A stretch of DNA of 64,000 nucleotides from BOG-938 sp035524315 (GTDB lineage: Bacteria; Pseudomonadota; Alphaproteobacteria; Caulobacterales; Caulobacteraceae). The notes under the pieces are model-generated. The model saw only the letters and a list, made by a program, of their open reading frames with translations. It was not told the DNA's origin and did no database searches. Position 1 is the first letter of the stretch, and the number at the start of each line of letters is the position of its first letter. A program made the translations under genes and the position numbers. Below are positions 18,203 to 27,196 of this stretch, piece after piece. The DNA lies in assembly GCA_035524315.1 (NCBI GenBank), contig DATKPD010000074.1, positions 20,635 to 84,634 on the forward strand, in the 5' to 3' direction.

Positions 18203-18694
18203 CTATAGATTGGGGAAATACCGCAGCTTGATACGCAGGGCCAAGGGCGTCGCCGGGTCGAAGTCGAAGGCGGCCATGTTGAACCGCGGCGGGGTCACGC
18301 CCACCGGCGCGTCGTTGGAAAAGCCCACCCCTTCGAGCGGCACACCCAGGGGCCCGCGCCGCAGCACGTTGCGGTCGTCATCGTCTTGATAGACCTCCGC
18401 CGCGTAGGTCCCGGCCGGCACGTCGGGCACGCTCACGATCGTGACGCCCTGATGGGCGGGCGCGTCGGCGTGGTAGGGACACGCTTTGTGCGCGTCGGCG
18501 AAGGTCTGGCGGGTGCAGATCTGTACCCGGATGTGGCCGGCGGCGCGGTGGATATTCCACACCTGCACCTCGATGGGGCCGATGGCGGACGCGCCCGGCG
18601 CCGGCGCGGAATCCGGCTGCGCCCAGGACAGGCTCCAGATCGACAAAGAGAGCAGGCTCGCGGCCAGCGCGACCGCGATCGTCTTAGGAGTCAT
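18203..18694 (-). CDS. Exported DUF2141 protein
   Basis: Protein of 163 aa: signal peptide (AVALAASLLSLSIWSLSWAQ) followed by a DUF2141 domain. Typical blocks are VQVWNIHRAAGHIRVQIC, the VPAGTYAAEVYQDDDDRN segment, and GFSNDAPVGVTPPRFNMAAFDF. DUF2141 domains are small beta-sandwich-like exported domains of unknown function. It lies upstream of hpnN on the same strand, 37 bases away, so it may be co-transcribed with the hopanoid transporter. A link to hopanoid or envelope biology is inferred from position only. Confidence 0.82.
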   Translation of the reverse strand: MTPKTIAVALAASLLSLSIWSLSWAQPDSAPAPGASAIGPIEVQVWNIHRAAGHIRVQICTRQTFADAHKACPYHADAPAHQGVTIVSVPDVPAGTYAAEVYQDDDDRNVLRRGPLGVPLEGVGFSNDAPVGVTPPRFNMAAFDFDPATPLALRIKLRYFPNL

Positions 18695-18939
18695 GCCTTA
18701 TGGTCCGTTGGCGTCGTCGGGAGCGGGCGTCGGCGCCGCCGCGACCGCGAGTTCTGGCTTCCACAGTTGATCGGTTCGTCTTGTGCAAAACACGAACCGC
18801 GCGGAAACGCTCCGCCGGTAGATAGGTGCGCTGAGCTATATGTCAAAACAGCGACCAGCCAAACCCCTCTGGCGCGCGCGCGTTTTTTGCGTTCGCCTTG
18901 CCCCGGCGCGACCACTATGAAGACCCCCGTCATGAGAGC

Positions 18940-20112
18940 ATGTCCTTGACCCCAGGTCTGGTTCCCCATCTCGCCGCGCTCGCCGCGCACTGGACCGGCG
19001 CGGCCCTGCTGGCGCTGGCGTGCGCGGGCGCGGTCTATGGCCTGGGTTCCGTCTTGGCCCTGCGGCGCTTTCTGAGCCGACCCGCCGCGACGCTGCAAAG
19101 TCCGACCGCGGTCACGATCCTGCGGCCGATGCACGGCGGCGAGCCGGGCCTCCAGCACAACCTGCTGAGCCTGTGCGACCAGGACTACCCCGGCCCGGTG
19201 CGCATCGTCGCGGGCGTGCGCGACGACGCCGATCCGGCGGCCGAGGTGGTGCGCGAAGCGCAGCGCCAACGCCCCGCCGCAGACCTGGTCCTGGTCGTGG
19301 ATCCCGCGCAACACGGGACCAACCGCAAGCTCAGCAACCTGATCAACATGTCGGGCCAGGCCACGGGAGAGGTCGTGGTGATCAGCGACAGCGACGTGCG
19401 TCTGCCTCAGGACGGCCTGCGCCGGATCGTCGCCGCCCTGCAGGCGCCAGGCGCGGGCCTCGTGCACTGCCTTTACCGCGGCCTGCCCGCCGCCGGCTTC
19501 TGGTCCGAGATGGCCAGCCTGGACATCGACGCGCGCTTCGCAGCCAGCGTCGCAGTGGGCGAGACCCTTGGGGCCCACCCTTGCCTGGGTCCGACCATGG
19601 CGCTGACCGCCGACACCCTGGCGCGCATCGGGGGCCTGAAAATCCTGGCCGATCAGTTGGCGGACGATTACGTGCTGGGCGCGGCGGTGCGGGCTCAGGG
19701 CCTGGCCATCGCCGCGCCGCCAATGGTGATCGATCACGTGTTTCCCGAAAGGAGCCTGCGCGAGATGGTCGTGCATGAACTCAGGTGGGCCCGCACCATC
19801 CGCCTGGTGCAACCGGCTGGATACGCCGGCAGTGTGATTACCCACTTTCTGCCCCTGGCTGTGCTGGGCGCCGCGCTTACCGGCTTCAATGCGACGGCGG
19901 ACCTGATCCTCGCGGTATTGTTGGCTGTCCGCCTCGGCCAGGCGTCCGCCCAGTGCCGACTGATGGGCTCGCACAAGGCGCGGCTGTGGCTTATTCCGCT
20001 ACGCGACGTTCTCTCGCTGTCGGTGTTCGCCCTGGCCTTCCTCGGCGACCGCGTGGAGTGGCGCGGCGCGCGCCTGAAGGTGGCCCGCGACGGCGCCATG
20101 GCGGCCTCGTGA
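18940..20112 (+). CDS. hpnI: Hopanoid glycosyltransferase HpnI
   Basis: Family 2 glycosyltransferase of the HpnI type, 390 aa, related to ceramide glucosyltransferase. Characterised HpnI adds N-acetylglucosamine to bacteriohopanetetrol. An N-terminal membrane helix precedes the GT core, which shows VTILRPMHGGEPGLQ, the DxD-type VVISDSDVRL, LADDYVLGAAV and the ELRWARTIR acceptor-site motif. C-terminal membrane helices follow. The ATG at 18940 is in frame; an earlier TTG at 18898 adds a charged, unlikely leader. The stop overlaps the start of hpnL by four bases (GTGA). The usual later enzymes hpnK and hpnJ are not in the window. Confidence 0.87.
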   Translation: MSLTPGLVPHLAALAAHWTGAALLALACAGAVYGLGSVLALRRFLSRPAATLQSPTAVTILRPMHGGEPGLQHNLLSLCDQDYPGPVRIVAGVRDDADPAAEVVREAQRQRPAADLVLVVDPAQHGTNRKLSNLINMSGQATGEVVVISDSDVRLPQDGLRRIVAALQAPGAGLVHCLYRGLPAAGFWSEMASLDIDARFAASVAVGETLGAHPCLGPTMALTADTLARIGGLKILADQLADDYVLGAAVRAQGLAIAAPPMVIDHVFPERSLREMVVHELRWARTIRLVQPAGYAGSVITHFLPLAVLGAALTGFNATADLILAVLLAVRLGQASAQCRLMGSHKARLWLIPLRDVLSLSVFALAFLGDRVEWRGARLKVARDGAMAAS

Positions 20113-21140
20113 GCGCCTCCGCCGCCCATCCCTCGGGCCAACCGGCGAAGTCGCGGGCGACGGCGATCCTGGCCGGGGTGATCGGCTTGACCATCGCCAT
20201 CGGTGTGATCGCCTATTTCAACTTCGGCCAGGTGCTGGCCGCGATCCGCCCCATCGGCGCGCGCGGCTTCGTCGCCATCATCGTGGCCCAGGTCGCCTTG
20301 TTCGTCCCCCTCGGCCTGGCCTGGCAGATGGCCGGCACGCCCAGGGCCGGCCCGTCGTGGGTGTTCATGTGGGGCCGGCTAATGCGCGAGGCGGCCTCGG
20401 ACGTGCTGCCCTTCTCCCAGCTCGGCGGCCTGGTTATCGCCGGGCGGGTGGCCGTGCTCGGCGGCATTGGCGCGGGCGAAGCCTTCGCCTCCTCGGTGAT
20501 CGACATCACCGTCGAGATCGCCGCCCAGCTGATCTACACCGTGGTCGGCATCGCCATCCTGGTCGCCAGCCTGGGCGCGGGCCACCGCAACGGCCCGCTG
20601 CTGTGGTCGCTGGCCGCGGTGCTGGTGCTGGGCGGGCTGGTGGTGTCGGGCATGGTCGCCACCCAGCAGAAGGGCCCGGCCTTCTTCGAGAAGGTCATGA
20701 GCAAGGTGGCGCCGAACGCCGCCGAGCACGCCCAAGACGCCCATGTGGCCTTCCAGGCGGCCTATGCTCAACGGGGACGCCTGTTCGCCAGCCTGGTGCT
20801 GCATCTGATCGGGTGGTTCGGCGGGGCGTTCGGCGCCTGGCTGATCCTGGGCTTCATCGGCCGGCCCCTGCCCTATTCCTCAGTGGTGGCGATCGAGAGC
20901 GTGCTGTTCGCGGTGCGCAACGCCGCCTTCATCGTGCCCAGCGGCCTGGGCGTGCAGGAGGGCGCCTACGCCTTGCTCGGCCCGCTGTTCGGTATTCCTG
21001 TCGAAGCGGCGCTGGCCCTGTCGCTGATCAAGCGCGCGCGCGACATCTCCATCGGCGTGCCGGTCCTGCTGCTGTGGCAGGCCCAGGAGAGCGCGCGCTT
21101 GCGTCGCGCCGCGCCGCCAGAACCGGAGGTCCAACCGTGA
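20109..21140 (+). CDS. hpnL: Hopanoid-associated integral membrane protein HpnL
   Basis: Polytopic membrane protein of 343 aa in the HpnL group of the YbhN/MprF-flippase-like (lysylphosphatidylglycerol synthase TM region) family. Eight or more hydrophobic segments are visible, with family blocks SQLGGLVIAGRVAVLGGIGAGEAFASSVIDITVE and VPSGLGVQEGAYALLGPLFGIP. The function is unknown; a role in moving or flipping hopanoid lipids is a guess from the superfamily. The GTG start at 20109 overlaps the hpnI stop as GTGA. Its own stop overlaps the mtnA start in the same way, so the three genes are translationally coupled. Confidence 0.87.
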   Translation: MSASAAHPSGQPAKSRATAILAGVIGLTIAIGVIAYFNFGQVLAAIRPIGARGFVAIIVAQVALFVPLGLAWQMAGTPRAGPSWVFMWGRLMREAASDVLPFSQLGGLVIAGRVAVLGGIGAGEAFASSVIDITVEIAAQLIYTVVGIAILVASLGAGHRNGPLLWSLAAVLVLGGLVVSGMVATQQKGPAFFEKVMSKVAPNAAEHAQDAHVAFQAAYAQRGRLFASLVLHLIGWFGGAFGAWLILGFIGRPLPYSSVVAIESVLFAVRNAAFIVPSGLGVQEGAYALLGPLFGIPVEAALALSLIKRARDISIGVPVLLLWQAQESARLRRAAPPEPEVQP

Positions 21141-22216
21141 AGGTCGACGGCGTGCCCTATCGCACCATCTGGCGCGTTCCCGGGGCGCGCGCGGTTGAGG
21201 TGATCGATCAGACCGCCCTGCCGCACGCCCTGGTCACGCGCACCCTGGCCACCGCCGAGGACGCCCGCCGCGCCATTGCCGACATGATCGTGCGCGGCGC
21301 GCCCCTGATCGGCGTGACCGGCGCCTATGGCCTGGCCCTCGCCGCCGAAGCCGACGCCTCCGATGCGGGCCTGACGGCGGCGGCCCACATTCTGGCCGAG
21401 GCGCGGCCCACGGCGGTCAATCTGCGCTGGGCGGTCGCGCGCGCCGCCAAGGCCATCCTCGCCCGACCGCCGGCCGAGCGCGCCGCCGCGGCCTGGGCCG
21501 AGGCCGCCGCCATCGCCGAGGAGGATGTCGCCGCCTGCGCCGCCATCGGCCGTCATGGCGCGGCGCTGATCGAGGCAGCCCGAAAGGGCGACGGCCCGGT
21601 CAACATCCTGACCCACTGCAACGCCGGCTGGCTGGCGACGGTCGACTGGGGCACGGCCCTGTCGCCGGTCTACGCCGCCCACGACGCCGGTGTCCCCGTC
21701 CACGTTTGGGTCGACGAGACCCGCCCGCGCGGCCAGGGCGCCGCTCTCACCGCATGGGAGCTCGGCCGCCACGGCGTGCCGCACACGGTGGTGGCCGACA
21801 ACGCCGGCGGCCACCTGATGCAGCACGGCCGGGTAGACCTGTGCATCGTCGGCTCAGACCGCGTGGCGGCCAACGGCGACGTGTGCAACAAGATCGGCAC
21901 CTATCTCAAGGCGTTGGCCGCGCACGACAACGGCGTGCCCTTCTATGGCGCCCTGCCCTTCTCCACCATCGACTGGACGCTGGCAGAGGGCCGCGACATC
22001 CCGATCGAGGAACGCGGCGGGCGCGAGGTGACGCACCAGTCGGGCCTAGACGAAGGCGGCGTGATGCGCACCGTGCGCCTGACCCCGGCCGGCAGCCCCG
22101 CCGCCAATCCCGCCTTCGACGTCACGCCCGCGCGCCTTGTCACCGCCATCATCACCGAGCGCGGCGTCTGCCCCGCCAGCGCCGAGGGGCTGACGGGGCT
22201 TTATCCGGAGGCTTAG
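21137..22216 (+). CDS. mtnA: Methylthioribose-1-phosphate isomerase-like protein
   Basis: Protein of 359 aa matching MtnA of methionine salvage, which opens 5-methylthioribose-1-phosphate to the ribulose-1-phosphate form. Family features are MIVRGAPLIGVTGAYGLALA, the catalytic cysteine block LTHCNAGWLATVDWGTAL and the catalytic aspartate region GSDRVAANGDVCNKIGTY. The GTG start has GGAGGT six bases upstream and overlaps the hpnL stop. No other methionine-salvage gene (mtnP, mtnB, mtnC, mtnD) is in the window. Related MtnA proteins also accept 5-deoxyribose-1-phosphate, so in this operon it may act on a deoxyribose-type hopanoid intermediate; that is inference. Confidence 0.92.
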   Translation: MKVDGVPYRTIWRVPGARAVEVIDQTALPHALVTRTLATAEDARRAIADMIVRGAPLIGVTGAYGLALAAEADASDAGLTAAAHILAEARPTAVNLRWAVARAAKAILARPPAERAAAAWAEAAAIAEEDVAACAAIGRHGAALIEAARKGDGPVNILTHCNAGWLATVDWGTALSPVYAAHDAGVPVHVWVDETRPRGQGAALTAWELGRHGVPHTVVADNAGGHLMQHGRVDLCIVGSDRVAANGDVCNKIGTYLKALAAHDNGVPFYGALPFSTIDWTLAEGRDIPIEERGGREVTHQSGLDEGGVMRTVRLTPAGSPAANPAFDVTPARLVTAIITERGVCPASAEGLTGLYPEA

Positions 22217-22233
22217 GCGGCTAGGGAGCCGCC
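22216..22233. terminator. Convergent 7-bp stem palindrome
   Basis: GGCGGCT (22216-22222) pairs perfectly with AGCCGCC (22227-22233) across an AGGG loop. It sits exactly between the convergent ends of mtnA and the metallo-beta-lactamase gene; the stop codon of the latter lies inside the stem-loop. Likely a two-way terminator, though no T-tract is present. Confidence 0.5.
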
Positions 22234-23189
22234 GCGGGCGCCGGCGCGGCCGGGGCTGCGCCGCCGGCGGCCTCGGCTTCCTGCTTGGCCAGCGCTTTGT
22301 TGAAATTCGCCTCGGCCTTGTCGGTGAACGCCTTGTAGCCCTCAGGATCCTCGAAGGCTTCCTTGTCGCCGGCCTGCAGCTTGGCGTACTTGGTCGGCAG
22401 GTCGAAATAATAGCCGTGCGCGCCGACATAGACATCGACCGGCAGCGAACGCATCACCGCGAAGGCCTTGCGATAGTCGGCCACGATGTTCGGATATCTG
22501 GGATTATTGATCAGCGGGTTGGGGCCGCCGCCGTTGAGCAGCGGGCCGCCGACGATCACAACGTGGCGCGGCTTGCCGTTCATGGTGTCCATGAAGGTCC
22601 AGGTCGTGTCGCCCTTGGTGTGGCCAGGCGTCAGATGCGCGGTCAGCGTCAGGTCGCCGAGCGTCACCGTGTCGCCGTCGTGAAGGACCTTGTCGACGTG
22701 GGTCGGCTCATAATACTCGCTGGGCTTGGCATAGTAGTGGTAGTCGAGCTTGCCCCCGGATTCGACCACGTCCGCGTCGCCCTCCATTACATAGTATTTG
22801 GCGCCGGTGGCCTTGATGATGTCCGGCATGCCGCCGTCGTGATCGATGTGGGCGTGGCTGATCAGCAGGATCTTGATATCCTTCAGATCGAAGCCGGCGT
22901 CCGCGATGGTCTTCTCGAGCATCGGGGTGTTGTAGGGGAAGCCCGTGTTGACCAGGATCAGGCCCTTGTTGGTCTTCAGGATATAGGCCCCGAGGTTGGC
23001 GCCGCCCACGTACCACATGTGGTCGGTGATCTGGAACGGAGGCCACGGCGTGCGATTCGGATCGGGCTTCGCCGCACCGTCGGCCGGAGCGGCGGCGGGC
23101 GCCTGAGCCGGCGCCTGCGCGTTCGCCACGCCAAAGCCCAGGCAGGCCGCGGCCGCGCCGATCAGGGCGATTTTGGTTATCCCGGTCAT
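22221..23189 (-). CDS. Subclass B3 metallo-beta-lactamase-like protein
   Basis: Exported zinc hydrolase of 322 aa, closest by motif to subclass B3 metallo-beta-lactamases (CAU/GOB/L1 group). After a signal peptide ending ANAQA comes the family fold. All six expected zinc ligands are present: H112, H114, H190 for site 1 and D116, H117, H258 for site 2 (SHAHIDHDGG, TPGHTKGDT, VGAHGYY). The B3 block NPRYPNIVADYRKAFAVMRSLP is intact. The segment VVIVGGPLLNGG, where B3 enzymes usually carry a functional serine, has none. The Ala/Pro-rich tail is unusual. The start at 23189 has GGAGG upstream; earlier codons would bury the signal peptide. Confidence 0.87.
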   Translation of the reverse strand: MTGITKIALIGAAAACLGFGVANAQAPAQAPAAAPADGAAKPDPNRTPWPPFQITDHMWYVGGANLGAYILKTNKGLILVNTGFPYNTPMLEKTIADAGFDLKDIKILLISHAHIDHDGGMPDIIKATGAKYYVMEGDADVVESGGKLDYHYYAKPSEYYEPTHVDKVLHDGDTVTLGDLTLTAHLTPGHTKGDTTWTFMDTMNGKPRHVVIVGGPLLNGGGPNPLINNPRYPNIVADYRKAFAVMRSLPVDVYVGAHGYYFDLPTKYAKLQAGDKEAFEDPEGYKAFTDKAEANFNKALAKQEAEAAGGAAPAAPAPAAAP

Positions 23190-23478
23190 CCATTTCCTCC
23201 ATCCGGCGTTGCGCCGGTTAACGCCTGCCGCCCTTCGGCGACCATGGCGCTCGTCAATGACAAAAACGCGGCCAACATGCTGGGTCCGCGGGACGAGAAC
23301 AAGGGGTCTCGCCTCCCGCCCAGGGGCGCTGCACCGCACCTTCACTAGACACCGCCGGGGCTGTGAATCCGCCATGGCGCGGCGGCCGTGGTTGTCGATT
23401 TCCGCCGCCTCGGCGGGAGATCGCCGCTCAGCTCCGTGGACGAGGTCGGGCGCTCGGTGCGGGCGGCTCGATGAGGGC

Positions 23479-25143
23479 CTAGGCGATCACCCGCCGCGTG
23501 GCCCGCGCCAGGGCGGCCTCGGTCTGGCCTTCCACCGGGTCGAAGCTGTCGGGCCGGGCCATGTCCCATGCGGCGCGGTAGAAGGGATGAATCGAGGCGC
23601 CGTTGATCAGCTCGCCCGGCTGCAGGAACACGTGCAGCTCGGAAAAGGGCCGCACCTCGGTCTTGGTCACCCGGCGCAGCAGGTGATAGGGCCGCAGCTG
23701 GCCCGGGTGCTCCAGCCCCGCCGCCGCCAACATCTCCGCCAGGGCCTTGAGCGTGTTGCGATGGAAGTTGAACACACGCTCCGCCTTGTCCTCGACCACC
23801 AGGGCCCGCTGTCGCGTGGGGTCCTGTGTGGCCACGCCCGTGGGGCAGCGGTTGGTGTTGCAATGCAGCGATTGCACGCAGCCGATGGCGAACATGAATC
23901 CGCGCGCCGCGTTGGCCCAATCCGCGCCCATGGCCAGGACGCTGGCGATGTCGAAGGCGGTCACAATCTTACCGGCCACGCCAATGCGAATCTTGTCGCG
24001 CAGGCCAGCCCCGACCAGGGTGTTGTGCACCAGGAGCAGCCCCTCGCGCATGGGCATGCCCAGGTGGTCGGTGAACTCCACCGGCGCCGCGCCCGTGCCG
24101 CCCTCGCCCCCATCGACCACCACGAAGTCTGGGATGACGCCGCTGGCCAGCATGGCCTTGACCATGGCCATGAACTCCCAGGCATGGCCGATGCACAGCT
24201 TGAATCCCACCGGCTTGCCGCCCGACAGCTCACGCAGTTGGGCGATGAAGGCCATCATCTCCAACGGGGTGGAAAAGGCGCTGTGGCGCGAGGGCGAGAC
24301 GCAATCCACGCCCGTGGGCACGCCGCGCGTGGCGGCGATTTCCGGTGTGACCTTCTCGGCAGGCAGGATGCCGCCATGGCCCGGCTTGGCCCCCTGGCTG
24401 ATCTTAATCTCGATCATCTTCACCTGGTCGGCCTTGGCCTGGGCGGCGAATTTGTCCGGATCGAAGCGCCCGTCCTCGGTGCGGCAGCCGAAGTAGCCCG
24501 AGGCCACCTCCCACACGATGTCGCCGCCGTATTCACGGTGGTAGGGACTGATCGAGCCCTCGCCGGTATCGTGCGAGAAGTTGCCGAGCTTGGCGCCCTT
24601 GTTGAGCGCGCGGATCGCCGCCGCGCCGAGCGAGCCAAAGCTCATGGCCGAGATGTTGAACACCGAGGCCGAATAGGGCTGTGCGCACTGGTCGCCGCCG
24701 ATCGGGATGCGGAAGCTGGCGGGATCCGCCTTGGGCGCGGGCCGGGTGGAATGGCCGATAAACTCGTAGCCCTCCTGGTACACGTCCAGCAGGGTGCCGA
24801 ACGAACGCTCGGAGCCTTCATTCTTAGCCCGGGCGTAGACCACCGAGCGCTGCACCCGGGAAAAGGGCGCGGCGTCCTCGTCGGACTCCATCAGGTATTG
24901 GCGGATCTCCGGCCGCACCAGTTCGACCAGCCAGCGGACGTGGCCCAGCACCGGATAGTTGCGCAGGATCGAGTGATGGGTCTGCGCCACATCATGCACG
25001 CCCACCGCCGTCAGGGCGAACGCCAGGACGCACACCGCGTCCTCCCAAAAGGGCTTGTGGCTCCACATCACGTCGCAGGTGAGCAGGAAGACCGCCGCGC
25101 ACAGGGCGAAGGTGACGTAGCGGCCGATGTTCATCAGGGTCAT
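23479..25143 (-). CDS. FMN-binding glutamate synthase family protein
   Basis: Protein of 554 aa. Two N-terminal hydrophobic segments (about residues 9-25 and 33-48) precede a glutamate-synthase-like FMN TIM barrel (about 100-500). Seen are ISAMSFGSLGAAAIRALNKGA, the GEGSISPYHREYGGDIVWEVASGYFG block, KISQGAKPGHGGILP, the FMN phosphate region VVVDGGEGGTGAAP, and the cysteine block CVQSLHCNTNRCPTGVATQDP resembling the [3Fe-4S] site of GltB. The amidotransferase domain of true GltB is absent, so it cannot use glutamine by itself. The physiological reaction of this stand-alone family is not established. Confidence 0.86.
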   Translation of the reverse strand: MTLMNIGRYVTFALCAAVFLLTCDVMWSHKPFWEDAVCVLAFALTAVGVHDVAQTHHSILRNYPVLGHVRWLVELVRPEIRQYLMESDEDAAPFSRVQRSVVYARAKNEGSERSFGTLLDVYQEGYEFIGHSTRPAPKADPASFRIPIGGDQCAQPYSASVFNISAMSFGSLGAAAIRALNKGAKLGNFSHDTGEGSISPYHREYGGDIVWEVASGYFGCRTEDGRFDPDKFAAQAKADQVKMIEIKISQGAKPGHGGILPAEKVTPEIAATRGVPTGVDCVSPSRHSAFSTPLEMMAFIAQLRELSGGKPVGFKLCIGHAWEFMAMVKAMLASGVIPDFVVVDGGEGGTGAAPVEFTDHLGMPMREGLLLVHNTLVGAGLRDKIRIGVAGKIVTAFDIASVLAMGADWANAARGFMFAIGCVQSLHCNTNRCPTGVATQDPTRQRALVVEDKAERVFNFHRNTLKALAEMLAAAGLEHPGQLRPYHLLRRVTKTEVRPFSELHVFLQPGELINGASIHPFYRAAWDMARPDSFDPVEGQTEAALARATRRVIA

Positions 25144-25219
25144 GGGCGCGTCCTGGCGGTCGGAACCTTGCGCCCGGGCGCGGCCGCGCCAGGGCTGGGA
25201 TCGGGCATGGCGGGCGGGG

Positions 25220-25984
25220 TCACGACTGCGGCGCGACCAGCGAGAAGAACGCGCCCTGAGGATCGCGGCACTGGGCGATCACGCTGCCGCCGGGCACCGG
25301 CGCGGGACCGTGCAGGATATGGCCGCCGCCCGCCTTGACCCGCTCGACCGCCGCGTCGATCTCGGGCACGTTGAAATAGAAGCCCCAATAGGACACCGGA
25401 ATGTGCGGCGGCCGATTCATCATGCCGCCGATCGCTTCGCCCTCGTGGCCGAACATCTGGTAAACGCCCATCTCGCCCATATCCAGCGCCTCCAGCTTGG
25501 ACCAGCCGAAGTGCTTGGCGTAGAAATCAAAACCGGCGGCCGCGTCGCTCGATATGAGCTCGTGCCAGCCGACATAGCCGGGCGCGCCGGGCGCCGGCTT
25601 CGGCGGCTCCTCGCCCTCGCCGCGGAAGATGCATAGCGCCGCGCCCTGGGGATCGGCGACCACCGCGAAACGGCCGACCCCGGGGATGTCCTGCGGGCTC
25701 TTGAGCACCTTTCCGCCGTCCGCGGCGTAGTCCGCGGCCATGGCGTCGACGTCGTTCACCGCGACATAGCCGGTCCAGCACGGAGGCATGCCAGGAGGGA
25801 CGTCCTCAGGCATGGCCATCAATCCGACGACGCCGCGCTCGCCCACCAGGAAAAGGGTGTAGGCTTGGCCAGGCATGCCGCTGTCCCTGGCGGTCCAGCC
25901 GACCACCGAGCCGTAGAAGGCCTGGGCGGCGTCGGGATCGGGGGTCATCAGATCGTACCAGACGAACGCACCTTGGGTGGTCAT
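25220..25984 (-). CDS. Two-domain VOC (glyoxalase-like) protein
   Basis: Protein of 254 aa with two vicinal-oxygen-chelate repeats. Domain 1 (about 5-120) begins GAFVWYDLMTPDPDAAQAFYGSVVGW and ends VVADPQGAALCIF. Domain 2 (about 135-250) begins YVGWHELISSDAAAGFDFYAKHFGWSK and ends CRDPQGAFFSLVAPQ. This tandem layout is common in VOC proteins annotated as glyoxalase or bleomycin-resistance-like. Substrate unknown and cytoplasmic. It lies 76 bases upstream of the FMN-GltS-like gene on the same strand and may be co-transcribed. Confidence 0.87.
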   Translation of the reverse strand: MTTQGAFVWYDLMTPDPDAAQAFYGSVVGWTARDSGMPGQAYTLFLVGERGVVGLMAMPEDVPPGMPPCWTGYVAVNDVDAMAADYAADGGKVLKSPQDIPGVGRFAVVADPQGAALCIFRGEGEEPPKPAPGAPGYVGWHELISSDAAAGFDFYAKHFGWSKLEALDMGEMGVYQMFGHEGEAIGGMMNRPPHIPVSYWGFYFNVPEIDAAVERVKAGGGHILHGPAPVPGGSVIAQCRDPQGAFFSLVAPQS

Positions 25985-26077
25985 GGCGGCTTCCTCCGTC
26001 GCAGGTCAGCTATTGAGCCCGTTGTCGGCCCGTGCTCCGCAATAGTCCAGCCGGGCGACCGCAGCGTGACGGTGAAT

Positions 26078-27037
26078 TCACCCGCCCAACAGCGCCTCGC
26101 GGCACGCGGTCAGCACCCGATCCACGCCCAGGTCGCGCAGATCCTCGGTCTTGAGCCACTGCATCCGGGCGCGCGGCGCGCAGTGGCCGGGGTCGGTCAC
26201 TCGCGACATCAGCATCACGCCCGGCGCCCCGGCATAGGCCATCAGGTGGGTCGGGCCGCTGTCGTTGCCCACCGCCAGCGCCGCGCGGCTGGCCAGCGAG
26301 GCCAGTTCGACCAGGCTGGTCCGGCCGGTCAGGTCGGTCGCGCCCGGCGCGCGCGCCGCGATGGGCGCGAACAACGCCGCCTCGGCCGGGCCGCCGACCA
26401 CCGCGACCCGCATCCCCTGTGCGACCAGCGCCTGGGACAGTTCCGCGTAAGCCTCGACCGGCCAGCACTTCTCAGGTTTGACCGTCGAGGCGCCGGGAGC
26501 CAGCAGGGTGAAGGGCGAGGCCAGACCAAACCGCGCCATCAGCGCCTCGGGCTCGGCGCCCGGCACGCGCGCGGCCCAGCTCAGATCGGGCCCCGGCGCC
26601 GCGCCCAGGGCGTAAGCCGGCCCGGCCCCCGCTACATGCAGTTGGTCGGCCAGGCGGTCGAGATTATGCAAGGCGTCGCGGTCGGGCCGCGTCTGCCGGT
26701 GCGAGGCGCCGGGCGATATCCCGGACCACTCCGGGCGCCGCGGCCAGAAGCCCAGCAGAAACCAGCGCGAGCGGCTGGAGGTCTGCAAGTCGTAAACCCG
26801 TCCGTAGCGCTGGTCCCGCAACCGGCGGAACAGGGCCAATGTCGCGCCAAGGCCCGAGGGCCGGCCGTCGGTCTCGATCCGGTCGAACAGGCCGCTAGCG
26901 CGGGCCAACGCGGCGTAGGACGGCGTCGTCAGCAGCGTGATCTCGTCGGCAGCGTGCGCCTGCCGAATCTGACGGAAGGCCGCGAACGCCTGGACAAAAT
27001 CGCCCAGGGCTCCGAGCTTTATCACCAGAATGCGCAT
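26078..27037 (-). CDS. Glycosyltransferase family 9 (heptosyltransferase-like)
   Basis: Protein of 319 aa of the GT9 family, which transfers heptose or related sugars to the lipopolysaccharide core at the cytoplasmic face. Seen are the N-terminal MRILVIKLGALGDFVQAFAAFR (the GxLGD acceptor-site signature), PGASTVKPEKCWPVEAYAEL, the VAVVGGPAEAALF block and the nucleotide-sugar site AVGNDSGPTHLMAYAG. It is a single gene between the VOC protein and the divergent transglutaminase operon. No other lipopolysaccharide gene is close, so the exact sugar is unknown. Confidence 0.87.
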   Translation of the reverse strand: MRILVIKLGALGDFVQAFAAFRQIRQAHAADEITLLTTPSYAALARASGLFDRIETDGRPSGLGATLALFRRLRDQRYGRVYDLQTSSRSRWFLLGFWPRRPEWSGISPGASHRQTRPDRDALHNLDRLADQLHVAGAGPAYALGAAPGPDLSWAARVPGAEPEALMARFGLASPFTLLAPGASTVKPEKCWPVEAYAELSQALVAQGMRVAVVGGPAEAALFAPIAARAPGATDLTGRTSLVELASLASRAALAVGNDSGPTHLMAYAGAPGVMLMSRVTDPGHCAPRARMQWLKTEDLRDLGVDRVLTACREALLGG

Positions 27038-27196
27038 GCGAGCCCTTTATCACTGCCTCGGCTAAATCAGCCAGTGCGCGCTGTTGACAGGCAAAACCGC
27101 CCGGGCGCCCATAAAGAACGTCGCGGGCCCTTGTGGCCAGGGCCCCGGCGACGCTAGCTGTCGTGCGCTCGCGCAACGCCCTCGAGGAGCTACCCC

